Source of the DNA: JADLFV01 sp964471555
GTDB lineage: Bacteria; Planctomycetota; Phycisphaerae; Phycisphaerales; Phycisphaeraceae
Direction of reading: 5' to 3'
NCBI GenBank assembly: GCA_964471555.1
Contig: CAYYGM010000003.1
Coordinates: forward strand, 35,156 to 99,155
Length of the DNA: 64,000 bases
Shown: in pieces, positions 39,127-47,180 of the stretch
Layout: the number at the start of each line of letters is the position of its first letter
Position numbering within the stretch: the first letter of the stretch is position 1
Position numbers and translations under genes: made by a program
Notes under the pieces: generated by a model
Database searches by the model: none
Seen by the model: only the letters and a program-made list of their open reading frames with translations
What the model was told of the DNA's origin: nothing

Positions 39127-39966
39127 TCATATCACATCCGCGAACTTTCGCTCCGCCGCGCCGAACCACATCACGCCCACAATCAGCAGCAGCACCGCCA
39201 CGCCGCCGGAGGTGGTCAATCCTTCCAGGTTGATCGTTCCGCCCAGCGTCACCGCCCGCATCGCTTCGATCACGCCGCACAAGGGGTTGAGGTACATCAG
39301 CCACTGGTAGCGCTCCGGCACGAAACTCAGCGGGTAAATCACAGGCGTCATGAAAAACAGCACCTGGGTCATAAATGGAATCACGTGCCGCACATCGCGC
39401 CATCGCACCATCAGGGCCGCCAGCAGCACGCTCATGCCCAGCGCCGCCGCCAGCAGCAGCACCAGCAGCGGGGCCAGCATCAGCAGTTTCCACGTCACCG
39501 CCACCTGGAACCACCAGCACATGCCCAGCAGCACGCCGAACGCGATCAGGTAATCCGCCACCGGCCCCGCGGCGGCGCTCAGCGGCAGAATGATGCGGGG
39601 AAAATAGACTTTGCTGAGAATGTGACTGTTGTTGATCAGGCTGTTGCTGGAGACATTCAGCGTGTTGGAAAAAAGCAGCCAGGGCAGATTGCCGGCAAAC
39701 AGAAACACCGGGTACGCCACGCCGTCCATGCGCGACGCCAAACCCATCACCTGGCCGAAGAACACGTTCAGCACCAGCATGGTGACCACCGGCACGATCA
39801 CCGCCCACGCCACGCCCAGCATCGTCTGCTTGTAGCGAATCTGCAGATCGCGCACCGCCAGCGTCCACCACAATTCGCGGTAGCGCCACACCCCCGGCAG
39901 GTCGAGTGCCGCCATGCCGCGGCGCGGCCCGATCACGGTCAACCTGGGTGCCTGCAATGATGACAT
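39127..39966 (-). CDS. polysaccharide ABC exporter permease (Wzm-like)
   Basis: 279 residues with about six membrane segments (MLGVAWAVIVPVVTMLVLNVFFG, FLFAGNLPWLLFSNTLNVSS, GPVADYLIAFGVLLGMCWW, LLMLAPLLVLLLAAALGMSVLLAAL, FMTQVLFFMTPVIYPLSFV, GVAVLLLIVGVMWFGAAE) and the ABC-2 signature region RDLQIRYKQTMLG. It forms the channel for an undecaprenyl-linked polysaccharide with the Wzt-like ATPase. The start at 39966 follows GAGGG; an in-frame Met 66 bases upstream gives a Val/Thr-rich extension. It heads the minus-strand polysaccharide operon. Confidence 0.9.
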   Translation of the reverse strand: MSSLQAPRLTVIGPRRGMAALDLPGVWRYRELWWTLAVRDLQIRYKQTMLGVAWAVIVPVVTMLVLNVFFGQVMGLASRMDGVAYPVFLFAGNLPWLLFSNTLNVSSNSLINNSHILSKVYFPRIILPLSAAAGPVADYLIAFGVLLGMCWWFQVAVTWKLLMLAPLLVLLLAAALGMSVLLAALMVRWRDVRHVIPFMTQVLFFMTPVIYPLSFVPERYQWLMYLNPLCGVIEAMRAVTLGGTINLEGLTTSGGVAVLLLIVGVMWFGAAERKFADVI

Positions 39967-40084
39967 AGATACCCTCACCGGCACGACTGGTCTGGTCGTT
40001 GCAACCGGTACAGTCGCTATCGACTGAACCACCGGCCGACTTAACGTCGCGGCGAGAGGAGAATCAGGAGATTATCGGGTGCAA

Positions 40085-40105
40085 ATGCCCAAGGCCCAAT
40101 GCCCA
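40085..40105. repeat. three ATGCCCA heptamers
   Basis: Units ATGCCCA, AGGCCCA and ATGCCCA lie just beyond the stop codon of the symporter gene. A single arm only; same family as 33051, 46463 and 58601. Confidence 0.85.
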
Positions 40106-40110
40106 ATAAC

Positions 40111-41586
40111 TTATGCTTCGGCGCTTTCACTTCGCAGCTTCTCGATGAATTGCCTGTTGATCGGGTAGCGGCTGATCAACACCAGCGCCGCCAGCGAAGC
40201 CAGCGGACCGGCCAGGAACGTCAGGGCGCACACCCGCCAGACTGACTCCGGCGTCTGCACCGCTTCCGCGCCGGATTGGAAGCCGGTCCACACCAGGCAA
40301 TACCCGGCAATCAGGCCGCCCACCGAGATGGAAACCTTCATGGCCAGCGAGTACATGGCCGCGTAACTGGCATCTTTGCTGACGCTGAATTTGATGCGGT
40401 GGATCTCGGAAACGTCCGCCATCATCGACAGCGACACGGGCAGCAGAATGCCGTTGCCGAACCAGTAAGCCCCGTGAAAGAACGTAAACAGCACGAACGC
40501 GATGGGGAATCCGCCGACGGTCTGGTCCGGTTTCAGAAAGCCGGTCAGGAACAGCCCCGCCAGAATCAATTCGCAGATCACGGACCAGACCACCGCCACC
40601 ACGATCGCGCCCTTTTTGTCGAAGCGCCGGACGAACACTGCCAGGGTCAGCGAACCTGCTCCCATGCCCACCATGGTGCCGCCGTGGGTGATGGTCTTCT
40701 GCAGGCCGTCCAGCTTCATGAAGTCGTCGAAGACGAAAATCTGCAGCGTGCTGACCAGCACAGCCCCCAGCAGCACGAAGAACATGAAGATGAACACCCA
40801 GCGCGGATGCTTGTCCAGCAGGATGTCCTTGATGTTCCTGAAGAACGCGCCCGGGTCGTTGTGACAGGTGGCGTCCTGCCGCGAGTCCTGCATGTACCTG
40901 GCGGTGAAGCACAGCAGCAGGATGAGGAAGAACGTCGCGGCGGCGGCGAAGGCCAGGCCCATGTTGATGTAGTTCCGGGCGATCTGGGTGTCCTTGATGT
41001 CGCCGGAGTTGTTCTTGAAGAAGATCGCCCACGCCATGGCCGGCCCCAGCAGGTTGGCCGCCATGTTCAGGCCGTTGCGAATCCCCTGCAGCTTGGAGCG
41101 GCCGGCATAGTCGGTGCAGATTTCAAACCCCAGCGCGGTGAACGGCACCGTGAACACCGTGTAACAGGTCCGCAGCAGCAGGTTCATCATCACCAGGTGA
41201 ACAAACAGCATCGTCATGCCCGAGACGCGCATCGAGCCCAGCGCCAGATCGGTCTTGAAAAACCCGGGCACGTACCAGATGAAGAAGTAGCAGACGATCA
41301 TGGCCAGTCCGCCGACCGCCATGTAAGGCAGGCGTTTGCCGAATCGGCTTCTCGTGTTGTCGCTGATGTGCCCCATGATGGGGTCGGAGAGCGCATCCCA
41401 CAGCGTCGCCACGAACGTCGCAATGCCTGCCATCTCCGCGCCCAGCCCCAGGGCCTTGGTGTAGTACACCATGGAGAAGCCGAAGAACGAGTTGATGATG
41501 ATCGACTCGGTACAGGCCCCGGAGCTGTACTTGATCATCCGGCCCGTGGAGCATCCGCCGGTGGTTTCAACTGTAACTTGGCTCAT
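40111..41586 (-). CDS. GPH-family sugar:cation symporter (MFS_2)
   Basis: About 491 residues with twelve predicted membrane segments. The motif LSDPIMGHISDNTRSRFGKRLPYM between helices 2 and 3 is the hallmark of glycoside-pentoside-hexuronide:cation symporters such as MelB and XynP. Long, evenly spaced hydrophobic segments follow. The likely substrate is an oligosaccharide or uronide released from polysaccharides. The start MSQVTVETTGG at 41586 is nine bases inside an alternative Met. It lies downstream of the lipoprotein gene at 41635-43263 with a 48-base gap, so the two are probably co-transcribed and may act on one substrate. Confidence 0.88.
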   Translation of the reverse strand: MSQVTVETTGGCSTGRMIKYSSGACTESIIINSFFGFSMVYYTKALGLGAEMAGIATFVATLWDALSDPIMGHISDNTRSRFGKRLPYMAVGGLAMIVCYFFIWYVPGFFKTDLALGSMRVSGMTMLFVHLVMMNLLLRTCYTVFTVPFTALGFEICTDYAGRSKLQGIRNGLNMAANLLGPAMAWAIFFKNNSGDIKDTQIARNYINMGLAFAAAATFFLILLLCFTARYMQDSRQDATCHNDPGAFFRNIKDILLDKHPRWVFIFMFFVLLGAVLVSTLQIFVFDDFMKLDGLQKTITHGGTMVGMGAGSLTLAVFVRRFDKKGAIVVAVVWSVICELILAGLFLTGFLKPDQTVGGFPIAFVLFTFFHGAYWFGNGILLPVSLSMMADVSEIHRIKFSVSKDASYAAMYSLAMKVSISVGGLIAGYCLVWTGFQSGAEAVQTPESVWRVCALTFLAGPLASLAALVLISRYPINRQFIEKLRSESAEA

Positions 41587-41634
41587 CAGGTGCATCCCGC
41601 CGCAGGGCGCGGCCGCATGAACTTCAAAGCGCGC

Positions 41635-43263
41635 TCACTTCTTCGGTTCCCTCGGCAGCGGCTCGGTGTTCGTCGGCGGATCGGACCATTCCTTGATCCC
41701 CACGATCGGCTTGGCGAACTGGAAATACTTCTCCTGCTGCGACGTGCCCGCGTGCTTGAACACTTCCCAGATCATCTTCTTCTTCAGCGGCGCTTCGAGC
41801 GATGCGGCATCCGGGTCATTCGTCCACAAACCCACCTTCAATCCACCCTCGCCGCGGTGATCGACGTGCCGGTGCAGGATGAAACAACTGATCTCCGGGA
41901 TGTGCGAGATTTTCCAGTAAGCATATGCGTAAGCCGCCGCCTGGTTCAGCTCGCCGTCGGGCTTGTCCGTGCTGTGGAAGCCCTGCTCGGTCAGGGCGAT
42001 GTCGCGCACCCGGCCTCGATAGAGAAAACACTCCTGCTTGAGAAAGCGCGGCAGCACCTCGATGTTCTTGAACGTGATAATTGGTGTGTCGAAGTTGTCC
42101 GTCGGGTGCTTGTCGCGCCAGAACTGCGGCTGAAGCAGATCCTCCGGATAAGGATGGAACGCTACGTTCCACGGGAAATCGCCTTCCCGCTTGGCCTCCT
42201 GCGCGAACGCTTCCAGGAACGCATCGCCGCGCAGCTCACGCAGCGGGTTCTTCTTGAACCCCATCCGGTTCCAGTGGTAATCCATGGAGATGTACACCCG
42301 CAGATCGGGGTGGTATTTCTGGAACGCCAGCCAGGCCAGGCGCATGGCGATCAGGTATTCGCGCACCACCTTCTCCTGCGGGGCGTCGCCCATGTTGTAC
42401 CAGACCCAGTGCTGTTGCAGTTCGTTGCCGATGATGATGGCGTTGATGAGCCCGTACTTGCCGTCCGGCCGGGTGTAGCGCTCAGCCAGAAACTCCAGGG
42501 CCGCCTCGTAGTATTTCAAACCTTCCTCGGTGGTCACGTTGAACGCGCCCAGGTGATGCTTGCTGTTTTCGATGTCCGAGTCCTGATCGAGCAGCGGATT
42601 GTTCGGCTGCCGCTCCAGCGGCATCTGGTTGAGCAGAATGGCCATCACCCCGATCCCCGCCTGGGTGAATCGTTGCACGCGCTGGTCGTGCCTCCGGATG
42701 CCCTCCATGTTCAGGGGAATCTTTTCGCCCTCGAACTCCCACACCGCCTGCGGGTTCGGGTTGCCCAGGTCCAGCAGATCCTGGATGAAGATGTTTTCGT
42801 TGACGTGCTTGACACCGAGTTCGATGGCGTCGTCGATGTTGACGATGCAGGTGAGCCCCTTGATGCACTTGGGCCGGGGCAACGCCGTGTCGCGGCGAGT
42901 CGCGCCCGAAAAGTCGGTGACATACCGCGGGTTGCCGAGGGGTTGACTTGTGGTGCTGTCGATCAGCAGGAATTTGTGGTAGATGCGGTCCTTCTGATCC
43001 TGGAAACGATCGATGACGATCCGTGACTTGCTGCTGCCTTGCCAGGCGACGGTTTGGTCCTGTCCGCTGTCGTATTGCTGATAAGGCAGTAACTCGATCA
43101 GCTTCACCTGTTCCTTCGGCACAGAGCATTTGATGCGCAGCTCAGTGTCGGAGGCATCGATGCCGGTGATCCCGATAGATTTCGTCATGGTATTGGTGAT
43201 CGTGCTGCACCCCGACACCGCCACCAACAGCCACAATGACCAGCGCGCTGCCGTCCGTTGCAT
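41635..43263 (-). CDS. lipoprotein, DUF5722-like glycoside hydrolase candidate
   Basis: 542 residues. The leader MQRTAARWSLWLLVAVSGC ends in a lipobox (VSGC). The mature part has an N-terminal beta domain and a TIM-barrel-like region with FTQAGIGVMAILLNQM, INAIIIGNELQQHWVWYNMGD (NE pair), VYISMDYHWN, AFHPYPEDLL and IALTEQGFHSTD (TEQG). The NE and TEQG residues look like acid/base and nucleophile of a clan-A-type glycosidase. The match to DUF5722 is from memory. The Met at 43263 follows GGAAAGG. A cytosine-rich repeat lies directly upstream. The symporter behind it suggests uptake of the product. Confidence 0.7.
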   Translation of the reverse strand: MQRTAARWSLWLLVAVSGCSTITNTMTKSIGITGIDASDTELRIKCSVPKEQVKLIELLPYQQYDSGQDQTVAWQGSSKSRIVIDRFQDQKDRIYHKFLLIDSTTSQPLGNPRYVTDFSGATRRDTALPRPKCIKGLTCIVNIDDAIELGVKHVNENIFIQDLLDLGNPNPQAVWEFEGEKIPLNMEGIRRHDQRVQRFTQAGIGVMAILLNQMPLERQPNNPLLDQDSDIENSKHHLGAFNVTTEEGLKYYEAALEFLAERYTRPDGKYGLINAIIIGNELQQHWVWYNMGDAPQEKVVREYLIAMRLAWLAFQKYHPDLRVYISMDYHWNRMGFKKNPLRELRGDAFLEAFAQEAKREGDFPWNVAFHPYPEDLLQPQFWRDKHPTDNFDTPIITFKNIEVLPRFLKQECFLYRGRVRDIALTEQGFHSTDKPDGELNQAAAYAYAYWKISHIPEISCFILHRHVDHRGEGGLKVGLWTNDPDAASLEAPLKKKMIWEVFKHAGTSQQEKYFQFAKPIVGIKEWSDPPTNTEPLPREPKK

Positions 43264-43314
43264 GGATTTGCCTTTCCGCAAGCTGAATATGAAAAATGTC
43301 CGCCCTCTGTTGTG

Positions 43315-43367
43315 TCCCCCCGCCCCCGCCCCCGCCCCCGGAATGTTCCCCGGAATGTCCCCCGGAT
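43315..43367. repeat. GCCCCC tract with CCCCGGAAT units
   Basis: Several consecutive GCCCCC units are followed by two CCCCGGAATGT units. The minus strand has at least four runs of five or more G, suitable for a G-quadruplex, 50 bases upstream of the lipoprotein start. The same architecture appears at 51307-51475 and 53645-53690. Confidence 0.75.
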
Positions 43368-43396
43368 TGACGGTGCACAGCTTACCACAATGCGCC

Positions 43397-43900
43397 TCAG
43401 ACAAACGCATCGAAGGCCCCCGCATGGCGGACCATGCCGCGCCGGCCGCGCAGGGCGTTGGGCGCCAGTTCGATGGCCATGAAAGCGTCGGTAGCGCCGA
43501 AGCCGTTGAGCAGGCCGAGGTCGGATGCGCTCTTGAAACCGAAGCGATGGTAATACTGCGGATTGCCGAACACGATCACCACGTCGTATCCGCCCCGGCG
43601 ACAGGCCTCGAAACCTGCCCGCACGAGCTCGCTGCCGATGCCGCGCCGCTGATGGCCGGGATCAACCGCCAGCGGGGCCAGGCCCAGGACATCGCCCTGT
43701 ATCGCATCGTCAATCCGGATGGGGCTGAAGCCGATGTGCCCGATGACGGCTGCACCCTCGCGGGCCACCAGCGACAGCGTCAGGTCGCCATCCTCGCGCA
43801 GATGATCGACCAGCACCGCCTCCACCGCCCGTCCAAACGCGCGATGGATCAGCATGTGAATCGCAGCGCCGTCCTCAGATCGCTCGGTTTCGATGAGCAT
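43397..43900 (-). CDS. GNAT N-acetyltransferase (YhbS-like)
   Basis: 167 residues with the GNAT acetyl-CoA fold. The V/I-rich beta-4 (VLGLAPLAVDPGHQRRGIGSELVRAGFEAC) carries the Q/RxxGxG/A pyrophosphate loop (QRRGIGSE), and VVIVFGNPQYYHRFGFKSASDLGL is the YhbS-type beta-5 end. The substrate is unknown. It lies between the lipoprotein gene and the BolA-like/HEPN pair, with no evident link to either. Confidence 0.85.
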   Translation of the reverse strand: MLIETERSEDGAAIHMLIHRAFGRAVEAVLVDHLREDGDLTLSLVAREGAAVIGHIGFSPIRIDDAIQGDVLGLAPLAVDPGHQRRGIGSELVRAGFEACRRGGYDVVIVFGNPQYYHRFGFKSASDLGLLNGFGATDAFMAIELAPNALRGRRGMVRHAGAFDAFV

Positions 43901-43998
43901 GGCAGCATGATAGCTGCGTCGTCAGTGGGAGATGTTATCGTGGTTGCAAAGCAATAAAGAAAAAATCGATGCGGCGCCGTTCCACCTACTTTGCCAGA

Positions 43999-44283
43999 TT
44001 AAGCAGCGCTGCTGGCATGACCTTCAAGGTCCATATTCCACTCGTCCGGCGAGTAAAGCAGCAACGTGCCAATTTGCTGGACCGCTTCGGGGCCGAGTTC
44101 ATCTTCCAACGCATCCCAGACCATCTTCAGTCGCTGTTGATCCGATTTTCCCTTGAAAGTGATGGAAACTACTGAACCGCTCAACTTGTTTAATATTCTT
44201 TCAAGGAAAAACTCTGGGTCTTTGAGTTTCAACCGTTGGGAGAGGATTTTTTTGAGTTTCTTTTGCGTCATAGCAGTTGACAC
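43999..44283 (-). CDS. BolA-like small protein paired with HEPN gene
   Basis: 94 residues. The central pattern VVSITFKGKSDQQRLKMVW, ALEDELGPEAVQQIGTLLLYSPDEW follows the BolA/IbaG scheme (F-x-G-x-S, long helix, then a beta strand ending P-x-E-W). The N-terminal helix differs from classical BolA and there is no conserved His/Cys for Fe-S binding apart from one His near the end. The gene overlaps the 3' end of the HEPN gene by 16 bases, so the two are translated together. It could be an antitoxin-like or chaperone partner. The family call rests on visual comparison only. Confidence 0.5.
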   Translation of the reverse strand: MSTAMTQKKLKKILSQRLKLKDPEFFLERILNKLSGSVVSITFKGKSDQQRLKMVWDALEDELGPEAVQQIGTLLLYSPDEWNMDLEGHASSAA

Positions 44284-44747
44284 CTCTTTACAATAGTATA
44301 GCAGGCACCGTAAAAGTCACGTGCAGCCAGTTTGAAAGTTCTTCGTCCGTGGCCAATTTCGCCGATTTTTCTCCATTGCGTCTCGACTAACTTGCTGGAC
44401 GCAAAGCGCATGTTGTTGAACCACAGGCGGGCGACCTGCTGGACGCGCGTTTCCAATTGGTCTTGACCACCCCCGCGCAATAGTCCGAGACTGCGAATTG
44501 CGGTCAGAAGATTGCGTAAGTCGTGACCCGTCTCCAGGCTTTTCTCTCCCGTCTGATACAGTGGATCGCTTTTCCACAAGACAGAACGCAGCATGGCTTC
44601 CACGCTCCGTCCCGCCAGGTAGATGCTGCCCGCGAAATGCTGTTGCTCAAGCAGCACTCTAGCTTCTGCCAGACGATCTAACGCTCCTTCGCGATAAGTC
44701 GTTTCGCCAAGGTTGGTCGCTCGTCTGCGCGGTTTGGCCATGCGCAT
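44268..44747 (-). CDS. HEPN-domain protein
   Basis: 159 residues, almost all helical. YREGALDRLAEARVLLEQQHFAGSIYLAGRSVEAMLRSVLW is the HEPN alpha1-alpha2 start, with the later GHDLRNLLTAIRSLG and RLWFNNMRFASSKLVETQWR helices. The segment R126-KIGEIG-H133 fits the Rx4-6H pattern of HEPN ribonucleases, but its position was not confirmed against a structure. HEPN proteins usually work with a small partner as toxin-antitoxin, defence or RNA-binding modules; here the overlapping partner is BolA-like rather than an MNT nucleotidyltransferase. Cytoplasmic; the Met at 44741 is an alternative start. Confidence 0.7.
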   Translation of the reverse strand: MRMAKPRRRATNLGETTYREGALDRLAEARVLLEQQHFAGSIYLAGRSVEAMLRSVLWKSDPLYQTGEKSLETGHDLRNLLTAIRSLGLLRGGGQDQLETRVQQVARLWFNNMRFASSKLVETQWRKIGEIGHGRRTFKLAARDFYGACYTIVKRCQLL

Positions 44748-44819
44748 GTCTCCGGAAACGCCGGTACGTTACCACAAACTGGTGTGGTACGGGAAAATAT
44801 GTACGGGGTCGTATCGACC

Positions 44820-46433
44820 TTACGCGCCCGGCGCATTGGGCAGTGTGAAGCTGAAGGTGCTGCCTTTGCCGGGGGTGGATTCGACGCGGATGTCGCCGCC
44901 GTGGGTCTGGATGATGCTCTTGACGCTGGCCAGTCCGACGCCGCGGCCGGGGATGGTGTGCGTGCCGGAGTGGGTGGCGCGGCGGAAGACCTGGAACACC
45001 TGGTCCCGATCGCGCGGATCGATGCCGCGGCCGGTGTCGATCACGTGGAAGGTCACGTTGGCCGGCGTCTGTTCGGCGCGGATGCTGATGCGCTTCTCGC
45101 CTTCGTCCACCATGTACTTGATGGCGTTGTCGATCAGGTTCTGGAACACCTGGCGCAGGCGGTTGCGCTCGGCGAACACGGCCGGCAGCGGCGATTCGAT
45201 CTTCAGCTCGATGCCCTTCTGCTCCAGGTCGTAGTTCAGGTTGTCCGCGATCTGCCGCAGCAGGGCCTCGGTCTCCACCATCTGTTTTTCACCCGGGCGG
45301 GTGTGGATGCGCGAGATCTCCAGCAGGTCGTTGATCATTTCCGTCTGCTGGTGGGCGTTGGTGGTGATGCGCTGCAGCTTGTTGAGCACGTCCTCGGCCA
45401 GGTCGTCGTGGTGTTTGCGCACCAGCAGGTCGGAAAGCCCGGCAATGTTGCGCAGCGGCGCGCCCAGGTCGTGGCTGACCGCCCGCAGGAATTCCTCCTT
45501 GTCGCGCATCTCGGTTTGCAGCCGGCGATTGACCATCTCCAGTTCAGCGGTGCGCTGGCGGACCTTGGCTTCCAGTTGGACATTGGCCTGTTCGAGTTGA
45601 TTGCGGGCAAGCATCAGGTGGCTGGCCATGTCGTTGAAGTGCTGGGTGAGCAGGCCCAGTTCGTCGTTGCCGGCCGGGGGCACCGAGGTGGGTTGGCGGC
45701 CGTGGGCCAGATCCGCCGTCGCCCGCACCAGTGCCAGCAGCGGCCCCGTCCATCGTCGCACCGACCAGACCACCAGCGGCAGCGAGATCAGACACACCAT
45801 GCCTGCCGCGCCAAACTGGGCCAGCTTCATCTGCGTCTGAGCTTCGCCAATGCGACGATCGCGCATGGCCAGAACCACGAAACCCTCCAGCTCGCGCACC
45901 TGGCCGGAGTGGGCCATCTCCTCGATGCCCTTGGGCGGGTTCCAGATCGGCGTCTTGCGCGCCACCACGCTGCTGCCGTCGGGCAAGTCGATCGGATCAC
46001 TGGGCTCGATGTACTTGCCGTCGAACGCCAGCGCGACCTCCGCGAAGCCGGCATAGGCCTGGGGATCGTAGGTGTGCTGATAGATGGTGTGACTGTTGGC
46101 ATCGGTCACCGCCACGAAGGCGACGCGCGGATCCAGCGACAGGCCGTCGAGCACCTGGTCGGCTTTGGATGTCCAGTGGCCGTCCTCGATGCTGCCGGCA
46201 AAGGCCGCCGCCAGAGTCTGAGACAGCAGTTCGCAGGTGCGGATGTGACTGTCGCTGAGCGAGCGGCGGGCGATGTCACCCAGCCACAGGGCACTGATGA
46301 GCGTGGCCGCGATGACCAGCCCCAACGTCCACAACACCACACGGCGTTGCAGGCTGCCGCGCGGCTGATCGATCGCCTCGTCCTGTACGCTGGGCGCATC
46401 AGAAGTCACACGGTGTCCATCGGCGCTATTCAA
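44820..46433 (-). CDS. sensor histidine kinase
   Basis: 537 residues. Membrane segment 1 is at about 30-50 (VVLWTLGLVIAATLISALWLG), then a periplasmic sensor domain of about 150 residues, segment 2 (FGAAGMVCLISLPLVVWSV), HAMP, a coiled coil (LEQANVQLEAKVRQRTAELEMVNRRLQTEM), HisKA with FLRAVSHDLGAPLRN (phospho-His) and the HATPase domain (NLIDNAIKYM; DTGRGID; GRGVGLASVKSI). No response regulator is adjacent, so it is an orphan here. It is divergent from the lipoprotein gene whose leader is a heptamer hairpin 30 bases away. Confidence 0.93.
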   Translation of the reverse strand: MNSADGHRVTSDAPSVQDEAIDQPRGSLQRRVVLWTLGLVIAATLISALWLGDIARRSLSDSHIRTCELLSQTLAAAFAGSIEDGHWTSKADQVLDGLSLDPRVAFVAVTDANSHTIYQHTYDPQAYAGFAEVALAFDGKYIEPSDPIDLPDGSSVVARKTPIWNPPKGIEEMAHSGQVRELEGFVVLAMRDRRIGEAQTQMKLAQFGAAGMVCLISLPLVVWSVRRWTGPLLALVRATADLAHGRQPTSVPPAGNDELGLLTQHFNDMASHLMLARNQLEQANVQLEAKVRQRTAELEMVNRRLQTEMRDKEEFLRAVSHDLGAPLRNIAGLSDLLVRKHHDDLAEDVLNKLQRITTNAHQQTEMINDLLEISRIHTRPGEKQMVETEALLRQIADNLNYDLEQKGIELKIESPLPAVFAERNRLRQVFQNLIDNAIKYMVDEGEKRISIRAEQTPANVTFHVIDTGRGIDPRDRDQVFQVFRRATHSGTHTIPGRGVGLASVKSIIQTHGGDIRVESTPGKGSTFSFTLPNAPGA

Positions 46434-46462
46434 CGTCCGATTTAGCGGTTACAATCGGGCAA

Positions 46463-46562
46463 ATGCCCAATTCCCAATGCCCCATGTCCAATATCCAATG
46501 CCCAATAAGGCGCAAGACGGCGCTGACTTCGCCATTGGTCATGGGTCATTGGTCATTGGTCA
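46463..46562. repeat. inverted heptamer arrays forming a gene start and signal peptide
   Basis: Left arm 46463-46504: six units (ATGCCCA twice, ATTCCCA, ATGCCCC, ATGTCCA, ATATCCA). Right arm 46535-46562: four units (TTGGTCA three times, TGGGTCA). The right arm is translated as part of a lipoprotein leader. Confidence 0.93.
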
Positions 46563-47095
46563 TTCTCGTCCTGTGCTTTGCCGGCTGTCGCTCCGTGCCC
46601 GCCGAGGCGCCGAGCAATCCCGCGCCCGTGGTGGCGGGTGAATACGACACGGTTTATCGGGCTGCCATCGACACCCTGCGCGACCAAGGCTTCCGCGTCA
46701 ATCAGCAGGACTATCGTTTCGGGCGCATCAGCACCGCGGCCCTCGATTCGCCCACCGTGGTCGAGCCGTGGCGCGGCCAGAACAGCACCGCGCAGCAGAC
46801 GATGGCCTCGACCCTGGATCAGCTTCAGCGGCAGGTCAACATCCTGTTCGATCCGGTGCCGGATGTTGAAGGCGCTTACACCATGCGCGTTGAAGTGATC
46901 ATCGAGCGGCAGGAACAACCCCTGCGCCGACTGACCGGCACCGCCACGCGCCAGCGCATCAGCACCCTCAACGACGTGCCCGCCGAGTGGGCCCAGCGCG
47001 GCATCGAAGCCAGCTACGACCTGCCCATCGGCCGCGACGCCGAGTACGAAAAGCGCCTGCTGGCGATGATCTTCAAACGCGCTGAAACACGCTGA
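46541..47095 (+). CDS. lipoprotein with repeat-encoded signal peptide
   Basis: A predicted lipoprotein of 184 residues. MGHWSLVILVLCFAGC gives a hydrophobic leader and a FAGC lipobox. The first eight residues are encoded by TTGGTCA heptamers. An in-frame ATG at 46463, also within a heptamer, would add 26 residues (MPNSQCPMSNIQCP...) and an internal hydrophobic anchor, so the true start is open. The mature part (YRAAIDTLRDQGFRVNQQDYRFGRISTA, MRVEVIIERQEQPLRRLTGTA) resembles small periplasmic proteins of DUF799/LPS-assembly type but no family was recognised. The sequence suggests that repeat insertion replaced the original leader. Confidence 0.7.
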   Translation: MGHWSLVILVLCFAGCRSVPAEAPSNPAPVVAGEYDTVYRAAIDTLRDQGFRVNQQDYRFGRISTAALDSPTVVEPWRGQNSTAQQTMASTLDQLQRQVNILFDPVPDVEGAYTMRVEVIIERQEQPLRRLTGTATRQRISTLNDVPAEWAQRGIEASYDLPIGRDAEYEKRLLAMIFKRAETR

Positions 47096-47180
47096 TTGGG
47101 AATTTTGATTTTGAATTTGGGCGATGCGCTGTGAAGGTGAATTCGTGGGCCAATCTAAAATCGCAAATCTAAAACCTGAA
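47096..47180. repeat. inverted heptamer arrays at the mqnD start
   Basis: Left arm 47096-47123: units TTGGGAA, TTTTGAT, TTTGAAT, TTGGGCG. Right arm 47153-47180: units ATCTAAA, ATCGCAA, ATCTAAA, ACCTGAA. The right arm is translated as the extra N-terminus of MqnD (residues about 10-19). Confidence 0.9.

Noticed and set aside
40276..43026. 916-codon open frame on the plus strand spanning the symporter and lipoprotein genes
   Set aside because: It covers two unrelated minus-strand genes with strong motifs, and its composition is a typical high-G+C antisense artefact.
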